From: Aphis gossypii
Lineage: Eukaryota > Arthropoda > Insecta > Hemiptera > Aphididae
Reading direction: 5' to 3'
DNA length: 64,000 nucleotides
Assembly: GCF_020184175.1 (NCBI RefSeq)
Contig: NW_026083122.1
Coordinates: 121,848-185,847 of the forward strand
The translations under genes and the position numbers were made by a program. Within the stretch, counting starts at the first letter, position 1, and every line of letters starts with the position of its first letter. The notes beneath the pieces are model-generated. The model searched no databases, was not told where the DNA came from, and saw only the letters and a list, made by a program, of their open reading frames with translations. Below are positions 55,200-64,000 of the stretch, in pieces.

Positions 55200-56697
55200 T
55201 TTTGTGTCTGTCACCACGTTTTTTAGCAGTAAAAGTAATCCGATTTTAAAAAGTGGACCCTGTTTCGGATAGGAAAGTGAATGTAGTTTGTACTTTGGGG
55301 GGTCAAAAGTAAAAAATTTCCAATAGTTTTCAAAAGCGCCGGGAAAAACCAAAAAAAAATGACGGAAAAACGGGAATTTTTACGCAAAACCAGTTTTCGA
55401 CCAAATCGATTTTTTTTTATGGTTGTAATTCAAAAACTAATCACTGAAAATACTTGAAATTTTCACCAAATGTTAATGTCAGTAGTATCCGTATATAGTT
55501 AAATTTTCAAAAAATTTTGACTTTTTTTGAGTTATTTATAGACCACTGAAATTTTTGATTTTTTTGAGAAATTTTTTTTAAAGTGTCGATAAAAAATTTT
55601 TGGATGACCAAAAAGTTTTGAAAATTTAATACAAGGTTCCTTATGAGTTGTTTTTAATGTAGCTAAAAACAATTAAAAATCGTTAGTCACAATTTTTTTT
55701 TATAAGCGTTTTTAGTTCAAATTTTTACGAAATCTGTCGAAAACGCGAAAATTTGCAAGTAATTTTGAAGTTGAAAAATCATAAAATTTTTTTCTTTTAT
55801 AACTAAGTTTTGAAAATTTGGTACAAGGTTCTCCATACATTTTTCTTCAAATATCTGTAAAAAAAACTCTACCGGATTCAGACAAAAAATTTTTATGAGT
55901 GTTTGAAATTTAAATTTTTACAAAAACCGCGTTAAATAACAGTTTAGCCTCAAACGATTTTTGATATTTGTTATTATTCAAAAAGTATAAGTCGTAGATA
56001 CTTGAAAATTTTACCAGTTATTAAGATACGCGTTTTCTTTACGTGATTTAAATTTCAAAATATTTTGACTTTTTTTGAGCTATTTATAGACAACTGAAAT
56101 TTTCAATTTTTCTGAAAAAATATTTTTGAAGTGTCGATAAAATTGGCCCTATCAAAATACTTGAAAATTTAATACAAAGTTCCTCATATGTTATTCTTAT
56201 AGTGATTAAAAAATTATAAGAATACATAGGCACAATTTTTTTTATTAGCATTTGAAGTTCAAATTTTGACGAAAATTCGTCAAAATTATGAATATTTGCG
56301 AAATATTGAAGTTGAAAAATCATAAAATTTTTTTGTGTTTATAACTAAGGATTAAAAATACAACACTAAGTTTTCCATAAGTTTACCTTCAAGTAGATAT
56401 AGAGAAAACTCGAAGCATCATTATAGGAAAAATTTTAAGTGCGTTTGAATTTTAAATTTTAACGAAATAGCGTAACGATAACGATTTATCCTCAAACGAT
56501 TTTAAATATTTGTTATTATTCAAAAAGTATAAGTCGTAGATACTTGAAAATTTTACCAGTTATTAAGATTCGCGTTTTCTTTACGTGATTTAATTTTCAA
56601 AATATTTTTTAATATAAGCTGGTTTTTTTAAACCACCTTTTTTACCAACCACTAGAAATTATATCCTAGGCTGACAAATCATCTTCGTTCAGAATCG
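55118..56697 (+). mobile_element. TIR repeat of the GATTCTGAACG family, longest copy
   Basis: The ends AGATTCTGAACGAAGTGATG and ATCTTCGTTCAGAATC form an inverted pair bounding 1.58 kb of non-coding AT-rich sequence. The first 600 bases match the reverse complement of 16266-17438 and 23395-23826. A 0.55-kb segment is tandemly duplicated inside. No ORF of significance. Confidence 0.75.
55509..56605 (+). repeat. Tandem duplication of about 545 bp inside the TIR repeat
   Basis: GACTTTTTTTGAG.TATTTAT at about 55518 and 56066, and AAAAAGTATAAGTCGTAGAT at about 55979 and 56521, mark equivalent positions of two diverged copies. Confidence 0.85.
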
Positions 56698-56828
56698 TTT
56701 TTCGTATACAATGATAACTATCATTGGATTCAAATTTAACACTCCTATAATATATAATAATGATCCATACGGCACCTAATGTACAGCAGAGCGGTACTCA
56801 CTTGCCCACTTTTTTAGTATATATATAT

Positions 56829-57230
56829 ACAGGGTGATTCTTTTATCATTGAACACTCTTTATTTCAAAATTTGTTCAATTTTTTTTTCAAAATGTTTAG
56901 TTTTATGCTTTTCTATAATTATAAATGTTTTTCATTTTTTTCACGCTTATATTTAAAAGTGAAACCTCTATCAACTATTGATTTTCAAATGGCAACCTAT
57001 ATTTTAAATGTCATATAATAATGGGGCTATTTTTTATGAATTTTAACATTTTAATTATTAGTTTCCATTTAATCGTTAACGAGTTATAGCTGCTCAAAAT
57101 TAGGTGGTTTGAGATTTTCAAGTGTTTGTCTCAGTGTCTCACAGGTTGTTAAGGCTAATTACATTGATTAAAATTTAAAAGACAATTATTGTTTGTAAAG
57201 ACAATAGTCAAATAATAAATCGTTATCGTT
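56829..57230 (+). repeat. Diverged relative of the ACAGGGTGAT repeat family
   Basis: It begins ACAGGGTGATTCTTTTATCA and later carries GATTTTCAAATGGCAACCTA, features shared with 25640-26070 and 35385-35845. The right limit is uncertain. Confidence 0.6.
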
Positions 57231-58259
57231 CGACCCAAGGTAATAATATCTTTATAGTTTTGTATCTGCCAATAGGTACTACTAATACTTATAACACGAA
57301 TACGGATTATGGACAGTAGTGGACTTTGATATCTATGATATCACAGTCAAATTATAATCAAAGTTTGATCACAGACTATATGAAAACAGATAGCTCACTC
57401 GGCCGAAAACAATGGGAAAAAAAATAAGATTCTCTGATTGGGTGCGACCAAATCAGTGTAGCAGCATGCATTTAATTAAATTATTGTTCAGATGTTATAC
57501 AATATTATTATATATTTATATGTACCATTTAATACCATTTAGTATTTACCATTTTAAAATCTATTTCCATTAAATAAAGATCGTAAATAGTAATTGATTA
57601 GGTAGTTAATTCATTAATTAATTAATTTAAATTAATGATTAATGACAAGATCCATCTATTTCATTATGATAAATGATTAATTGATCTTGATCAGTAAGTT
57701 AATGCGTAATGACATGAATCTGTTAAGGGCAATAATTATTATTGTTTATTATTTTATTAGTTAACACAAACTTTTCACATTGATGATGATGAAATTATAC
57801 TTCACATAATAAAAATATTTATTTCAATATTTGGACATTAGTAAGTACATATTAAAATAATAGTTGATAATAGGTAATTAATAATTATTGGTAAGAATTC
57901 TAAATGATTACAAAGGACATTATTTTCTTTAAAACTTAACTATGTTATATTTACAACATTGAGATTTGAGACACATAATATTATTATACAAGTCATAAAA
58001 TACATAATTAATGTATACTTTATAATTTATTTACAGCTATTTAAAGATAAATGAAACAAATGTAGTATTGTACAATTCAATTAGTAATTAGCTCATATTA
58101 AAAAAAAAGGTATTTATTAAACTATAATACATCAAAATAATTATAATACTAGTGGAGTTACAAAAATTTGTGTTACAAATGCTGTAAAATTTCTAATTTT
58201 CTGTTTTTAATTTTTTTTTCAGATACTAAATGTCTGTTTAAAAATTTAATTGAAACATA
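57231..58259. other. No gene seen
   Basis: AT-rich, TTAAT-rich tract with no supported feature. Confidence 0.5.
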
Positions 58260-58263
58260 AATT

Positions 58264-58545
58264 CTAAAACGCAAAAAAAAAATTGAGTAGGTAATTTTTG
58301 TCAAAGTTGGGACATTTATGTTCATAATCAATATTGAGCATTCTCGTTTTAAGTTTGTCGCCTATTCCTACTTCAACAGCCACAGTAGGAAATATATTAA
58401 TAAATTCGGATTCTAAATTAAAAAGATAATTGTAAAAATTTTCATGAGGCATATTTAAATTCCCAAACGTTGATTTTTCAGCATTTTCATACGTTTTAAA
58501 AAAACAGCAAAAATGAAGGATCTAAATTTTTTTGTGTTTTTGCAT
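58264..58545 (-). pseudogene. Possible C-terminal fragment of a THAP/P-type transposase
   Basis: The minus strand reads KTYENAEKSTFGNLNMPHEN, FYNYLFNLESEFINIFPTV and HKCPNFDKNYLLNFFFAF then stop. The F.NYL..LE..F and CP.F...YL..LF pattern recalls the C-terminus of some aphid THAP-associated proteins, but I cannot name the family firmly. It abuts the Gypsy-like LTR region on its upstream side. Confidence 0.35.
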
Positions 58546-58587
58546 ACTCTAAACATATTTCACATGTATGTTTGGTTAGACATTTTG

Positions 58588-59460
58588 ACACGGTCGTGTC
58601 GCACGAATACCTCGATCTCACCCGCTAGACCCCCTTGCTTAAATATCATCACTCGTTCGATAATCAATCGGGACACCCGAGCGATTAATCGAACCAGTTT
58701 CTGAGTCAGCGATGAGCCCCGAAGCTCCCGCGTCGTGGGTGACGACCGCCGAGAGCTTCGCCGGCGTTTTTGTCTGTAGTTGTTAACCGTTCGTGACAAC
58801 CGATCACCGCCCGCCGCCGTTCTATCTGCAGTCCGTGCATTTTCGCGACAGTTGTTTTTTTTCTTATTAGTTGTTAATTATTATATATATATATTATCAT
58901 ATATATATATATATCTTCTATTCTTTTATTCGTACCTCCGAGATATATATATAAACTTGTTATTCTGACGCACAGTTTGGTTCTGTTATTATTATTATTA
59001 TTATTAGTATTAGTATTATATTAATTTTGCCTTAATATCGTATATACTTTTTTACTTCGCTGTTTCGTTTCTCTTTTTTTGTTTTGTTTTCTTCTTTCTT
59101 TTCCTGCTATTATTAATATTATTTGTGCTACGTGACAATTTACTCATAATATATCCACAAACATAAATGAATGCATATTGATCAGGAATTTCTAAATGTC
59201 TATAATCAACTTGCCCTATAGAAAGTGGACGGGTTTCCCGTACATCGTTATCGACAGGCGACGGACCATTATATTGTATTATATTTTATATTTATATTTA
59301 TATAATATCGATAATATTAATTAGTGTACGTCGGGGCTACGGCCGATTCCCGGTCGTCTCATATTTTTGTTGGTTGTTGCCTGTCGTCGGTGAATAAACG
59401 TATTTACGTATAACTGCGACTTATTCTTTTTTTTCCCACACCACACACATCAGACCCAGG
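58588..59460 (+). mobile_element. Putative 5' LTR of the right-hand Gypsy element
   Basis: Composition shifts to mixed GC with TATATA tracts (58880-58915, 58945). A polyadenylation-like AATAAA lies at 59393 just before CGTATTTACG. It starts near TGTCGCACGAATACC and ends around CACACCACACACA. No second copy is in the window, so both borders are estimates. Confidence 0.4.
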
Positions 59461-59816
59461 TTTACTAAGTTACTACAGTTCAGGTGTGGGGTTCGTGTGT
59501 GTGCGTGTGTGAATATTGGGTGAGTCGCAAGTCGTGAGTGCGTTTTTCAATACAGTGGAGTGGTGCAAAATTGTATTATCGTACGCGAATATTTTGTTTA
59601 GCGAACGAAACGTGCGCGTTGTTATTTTTTTTTCTCCTCGAAAAACTTAACCGTTTCGGGCTAGGTTATTTGTAACTGTTGTAACTGGGGCTGACCGATA
59701 TTGTAGTCGTTACAAATCGGTGGAAAATCGCGTATATACGTGACGTGTGACTCGTTGAAGTGAGGTTACACTGTATTAGTCAACTTTTGATAACCACAGT
59801 AGGGCTGGAATATTGC

Positions 59817-60525
59817 ATGGCAATGGCTGGGGGTGGTGAAAATGTCGTTGATGGTGGTACTGAAATGGTAACCGAACACCGTCGCTGGTTAGGCGATGGG
59901 TCGGGCGTCTTACCGGAATTTAACCATGACTATGGCGATCGATAAATGGATCGATAAAATTGAAGAATTCGCTATACTTTATGATTGGGACAGTTTACCG
60001 AGAGCCGATCGAACTTGGCTCGACTGGGTAAAATTATTAAAAGATAATTTTCCGACAACCACAGTGGAAGACGTGATACAATTAAAATTAGATACTCAAC
60101 ATTTTTCTCGGAAAAATGGACAGAACATGATTGAATATTTTTACGAAAAAGTCGCAAAATGTAATCGTGCGAATATGAGTGACGCCGAAATTATACAGTG
60201 GATAGTTCACGGATTAGAAAATGATCGATATCGCGATTACCTTGGTTCTCTTATTAAATACCAACGACCTACTGAATTATTGCCTCATTTGATCGCCGCA
60301 AGCGAATATATAAGAGATAAAAACGAATATTTTAATACAAAATCGGATAAAAATTCAAGTAAAAACGTGAATAGCAAAAATTACGGTCATCTATCGAATA
60401 ATCGTATTGTGACAAAATCGGAGGTCATTTGTTTTCGATGTAGAGAAACTGGACATTTATCAAAAAATTGTACAAAAAAATCGACTATAGTGTGTTACCG
60501 GTGTTCCAAACCGGGCGAATGAATG
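59817..60525 (+). pseudogene. Gypsy gag, frameshifted
   Basis: It starts MAMAGGGENVVDGGTEMV at 59817. Near 59930 the frame shifts into the longer open frame IDKWIDKIEEFAILYDWDSL, a capsid region with IIQWIVHGLENDRYRDYL. The first zinc knuckle CFRCRETGHLSKNC (CX2CX4HX4C) is intact. The second, CYRCSKPG, is cut by a frameshift and TGA near 60518. Gag would form the particle and bind RNA. As read it cannot make the whole protein. Confidence 0.8.
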
Positions 60526-62065
60526 TAACAGTAAATCGGACGTACAAGGAAATAGTACGGCCAGTGGTAGTGAAAATCCACAGAGCCAAGCGGTATTGCA
60601 ACTCGGAACTTCGGTGGTACAGAATAATTATTTTAAGGACGCGATCATAAACGGTGTTTGCGTTCGTACCTACGTTAGGGTTATGGGATATGGGTGCATC
60701 GTGTATAGCTATAAAAAAAGTGAAGTTGACCGTTTAAGTATTGTATATGATGAAAAAATTCACGATGAATTTATAGACTACGGTTTCGGACGCGTAAAGG
60801 CAGTGGGCCGTTTTGAAACAAATATAAGTATTGACGGCTTTAGTGCGTGTGTGTCGGTCAACGTCGTATCCGACGACGTTCAAGAAATCGCGTTGCTTGT
60901 GGGACACCCGTTTACCGAACAATCACATATAATGATCACCAGTATGGTGGGAAAATTAAAAGTTAAAGAAATTATACCGATTGGTGCTGAAAATCAAGTC
61001 ACTAAAACTCCGATGTGGGCAAATGATGCGGTGGTGATTCCAAAAAATCACATAGGACATATTTCTGTTAGTACAAATTTTCGTAGTACCGACTTATGTA
61101 TAGAAGGTGGTATACGAACAACACAACAGATGATTCCCCGATGTTTAGTCTCAACGGACGACCGAGAACTAGCAACTGTACCAATAATGAATTTATCGGA
61201 CGTAGATTACAGAATAAAAAAGGGCCAAAATGTCACTAGAGGCGTATTATTTATGGAAGATAAAATCCAGACTACTAACCGTGAGGTAAATACCGAATCA
61301 ATACGTAAAGACGAAATCGTAAGTGATTTGTCGTCGGATAAGCTCGAAGACGTGTGTATTGTGTTAAATGAATATAAGGAATTGGTCGCCCGAAATCTCC
61401 GCCAAGTGGGGTGCACAAATTTGGCCGAGATGAAACTTAACCTGAAGGATGAACAACCTGTAGTTTATCGTCCATACCGTTTATCATTCCACGAACGACA
61501 AAAGGTACGTGAACTAATCGAAGAACTAAAGGGTGCCAATATTGTCGAGGATAGCAGTTCTCCATACGCCAGTCCGATCATGTTGGTGAAGAAGAAAACC
61601 GGTGATGTTCGAATGTGCGTTGACTATAGGGAGCTCAACAAGAAGACTGTTCCGGACAAATATCCATTACCACGTATTGATGACCAACTGGATCGGTTAT
61701 ATGGTAATAATTTTTTTACTAGTTTAGATTTGTTTAGCGGTTATTACCAATTACCTATAAAAGACCCCTCCACGCGTGAAAAAACTTCTTTTATTACCCC
61801 AGAAGGACACTATCAATTTAAACGAATGCCTTTCGGACCGACAAATTGTCCGGCAATTTTTTCACGGATGGTTAGTTTAGCATTAGGTAATCTTTTATTT
61901 TCAGTAGCACTAGCATATTTGGACGACATAATTATACCCAGTAAGGACGTAGGGGAGGGCATTGCAAAATTAAAACTTGTGTTAGAAGCGCATAAGGACG
62001 CAGGTCTCACTATTAGATTAGAAAAATGCAAATTTTTTATGCGTAGATTAGACTATTTGGGTTAG
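60526..62065 (+). pseudogene. Gypsy protease and reverse transcriptase
   Basis: An open frame of 489 codons (60596-62065) covers most of this part. The protease active site DMGAS lies in another frame near 60680, and the A7 run at 60711-60718 is a likely indel site. RT is well kept: VYRPYRLSFHERQKVRELI, SSPYASPIMLVKKKTGDVRM, CVDYRELNKKTV, DLFSGYYQLPI, MPFGPTNCPAIFSRM and the catalytic YLDDII. The frame stops right after LDYLG at 62065, where sequence leading into the RT connection is missing. The copy is inactive as read, although the RT palm is intact. Confidence 0.85.
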
Positions 62066-62500
62066 GGCAGTACGAGGGTTTGTAGGTTTAGTTAGTTTTT
62101 TCCGTCGGTTTATTAAGGGATTTTGCGTTATTGCCCGACCAATTACGGATTTATTAGCTAAAAATATACCGTTAATTTGGGTAAAAGAACAGGAAAAATC
62201 GATCGAAATATTAAAAAATGCACTAACTAACAAACTGATTTTGGCCATGTATAACCCAGAAGGATACACCGAGGTACATACCGACGCGTGTATAAATGGT
62301 GTGGCGGGTGTATTAATGCAAAGACAATTAGACGGAAAATTACATCCGGTTAGTTATTATAGTCGTAAAACGTCGAAGGAGGAGGCAAAATATCATTCTT
62401 ACGAACTAGAGGCGTTAGCTATAGTATGTACGTTAGAGCGATTTAGAGTTTATTTAATAGGTATATATTTTATTATAAGAACTGATTGCAATAGTTAAAA
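62066..62500 (+). pseudogene. Gypsy RT connection and RNase H, partly deleted
   Basis: After the stop the sequence resumes with FVGLVSFFRRFIKGFC and ARPITDLLAKNIPLIW, then RNase H: TEVHTDACINGVAGVLMQ (catalytic Asp), VSYYSRKTSKEEAKYHSYEL (Glu) and YFIIRTDCNS (Asp) before a stop near 62498. An internal deletion of some tens of bases at 62065 is inferred from the missing LGH..G segment. The RNase H tail is lost. Confidence 0.75.
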
Positions 62501-63278
62501 ATTATTGGCGGATAAAAGAATTTTTTTAAAAGATAATTTTCAAACTTGACGAAAAAGACGGTACAGTTGTAGATAAGTATGCTATGGAAGATGGACGACT
62601 ATATCGTACTACGAAAGGTCGGTGGAGGTTATATTTACTAGATGAATTACGTTATGATATTGTACATGAGGCGCATAAGGACTTGTCACATTTGGGGATA
62701 GATAAAACGCTTTCGCGTGTGAAAGAAAATTTTTACTTTCCAAAAATGCGTGATTTTATTTCTAAATATGTAAATAGGTGTATTAGTTGTCTTTATTTTA
62801 AAATACCGAGGAAAGGTGCCCCTTAGAAAAAGGAGATACGCCGTTTCACACAATACACGTCGATCACGTAGGGCCGTTTGTATTAACTGAACGGGAAAAT
62901 AAATATGTGCTCACCGTAGTTGACGGCTTTAGTAAATATGTTGTGTTACGAGCTGTAAAGGACACCACATCAGATGAGACGTTAATTTTCATTAAAGAAT
63001 TCATTTGTCATTACGGCAGGCCTACGAGAATAATAATTAGTGATCAGGGAACTGCATTTACCGCGGCAGTATTTGAAAAATTTTGTCGAGAACATTTTAT
63101 TATACACGTCAAAGTGTTTTCAAAAAGTCCACGTAGTAACGGCCAGGTTGAGATTGTGAACGGTGTTGCGATCAAATGTTTGTCGATGATAACTAAAGAT
63201 AGTGACAACAGTGATTGGGATTTACGCTTAGTAGAGGTACAATGGTTATTAACACATTGGAGACAAGTATCGTGTTAG
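62501..63278 (+). pseudogene. Gypsy integrase, 3'-truncated
   Basis: MEDGRLYRTTKGRWRLYLL opens the first piece. The HHCC zinc finger is visible as HEAHKDLSHLGIDKTL and CISCLYF (62665-62800). A frame break at 62822 precedes the core: first Asp in HVDHVGPF (other frame, near 62850), then VVDGFSKYVVLRAV, second Asp in IISDQGTAF (about 63040) and Glu in NGQVEIVNG (about 63150). The frame ends at 63278 soon after VQWLLTH, so the C-terminal domain is missing. The usual GHVER-like text around the Glu is altered. Confidence 0.8.
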
Positions 63279-64000
63279 ACACGGCAACGATATTTAGATA
63301 CGTGAGACGCTAGAATTTGTACAAGGGCAATACGTTGGAGACGAATACCGCGTTTAACACGGTACGTGTGTTAAATGTATGCGGACGAATATTTCCCGCC
63401 AATTATTTGTTGTGTGGACGGACAGTTTTCTCATGTTTTTTGTAATTATTTACTAGCTATTGAATAATCTGATTAACTTGATTTTTTTTTCATTGTACTC
63501 ACAGAGTGTTAATCTAAAAATAGGTCTAAAAATAAACACGATTATCTAAAATACGATACCTGTAATATACAGCCGATTACGACCATTCCAATGTTCAAAA
63601 CAAAAAGTTGACCGATAATATTATTTTATCTTGTCGTATTTTTCATGATTCACAAATACAAGTATTAAGCTGGTAAGATAATAGGACTAAACGAATAATG
63701 GTATTATTATGATATTATAATTTTTATGTAAACGCAACACATGTAATATTTTTAACTTTATAATTATAACAAGAACACATACACATTCTTCGTATACAAA
63801 AACTGAAATAGTTAAAATATAATCAATAAACATAATTATAACTTTTTATATAAAATTAACATTTTTCCTTCATAATAATTAAATTTTAACAAATAATAAA
63901 ATATGAATACATTTTGAATTAATACGATTAACAGTATTTACATAAATACGTACATAAAAAAAACTTACGTAAAAATAAATAAAAAATTTAAAAAAACAAA
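63279..64000. other. No gene; possible 3' remnant of Gypsy then AT-rich DNA
   Basis: 63280-63420 contains two related phrases (GTATCGTGTTAGACACGG and ATACCGCGTTTAACACGG, 75 bases apart) unlike the AT-rich DNA that follows. I see no second LTR. Confidence 0.4.

Noticed and set aside
55152..55352. 66-codon minus-strand ORF
   Set aside because: It lies in the non-coding TIR repeat and includes a poly-Lys run from a homopolymer.

Overview
The window is eukaryotic nuclear DNA, most likely from an aphid or close sternorrhynchan. It is very AT-rich, dense in TAGGTA-type words, and carries families that I associate from general knowledge with aphid genomes: SAP-domain Gypsy gag, Merlin/ISXO2, P-like/THAP, PIF/Harbinger, piggyBac, BEL/Pao and FLYWCH exons. 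I see no bacterial gene organisation and no conserved single-copy host gene. The species is inference.

Left block (1-20 kb): a degenerate LTR leader with a tRNA-Trp-type primer site (about 1.34-2.83 kb), then a 16.8 kb inverted-repeat DNA element (3108-19946). The element is bounded by a 9-bp direct repeat and has about 2.2-kb terminal inverted repeats (TIRs) whose ends are tandem arrays of a 15-bp GC-rich unit. Its left arm is split by a 7.67-kb minus-strand Gypsy element (4103-11768) with 445-bp LTRs, a 4-bp target duplication, broken gag-pol, an extra 3' ORF, and a primer site that carries 68 bp of tRNA-Asp sequence including CCA. Its interior has no convincing gene but holds two hAT-type miniature elements with clean 8-bp duplications and a TIR repeat.

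Middle block (20-42 kb): a three-exon gene tail that resembles a Myb/SANT-like protein, a broken THAP-domain gene, several AT-rich repeats, and a CR1/L2-like LINE on the minus strand (28590-35119). An apparently intact piggyBac element (30247-33080) sits at a TTAA inside the LINE's reverse transcriptase. The piggyBac transposase has three exons, DDD residues and a Cys-rich tail, and is flanked by five palindromic GGGACTT..AAGTCCC motifs. Further right are a Harbinger pseudogene, a Merlin/ISXO2-like pseudogene split by a 696-bp miniature element, and pieces of a P-like transposase.

Right block (42-64 kb): a complete BEL/Pao retrotransposon (42625-50690; near-identical 1.23-kb LTRs, tRNA-Tyr primer site, uninterrupted 1747-residue Gag-Pol, 5-bp duplication) lies between P-like transposase fragments. 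After it come an LTR-like block with GCGAATCGCCACT repeats, another Harbinger pseudogene, a FLYWCH exon, a 1.6-kb TIR repeat with an internal 0.55-kb tandem duplication, and a decayed plus-strand Gypsy element (about 58.6-63.3 kb).

Overall this is a nested transposon accumulation. Insertion order can be read from target duplications: piggyBac after LINE; Gypsy, hAT-MITEs and the TIR repeat after the giant inverted-repeat element; the 696-bp MITE after Merlin. BEL and piggyBac look youngest and may be functional. Many lesions are 1-bp indels in homopolymers, so some could be assembly error.
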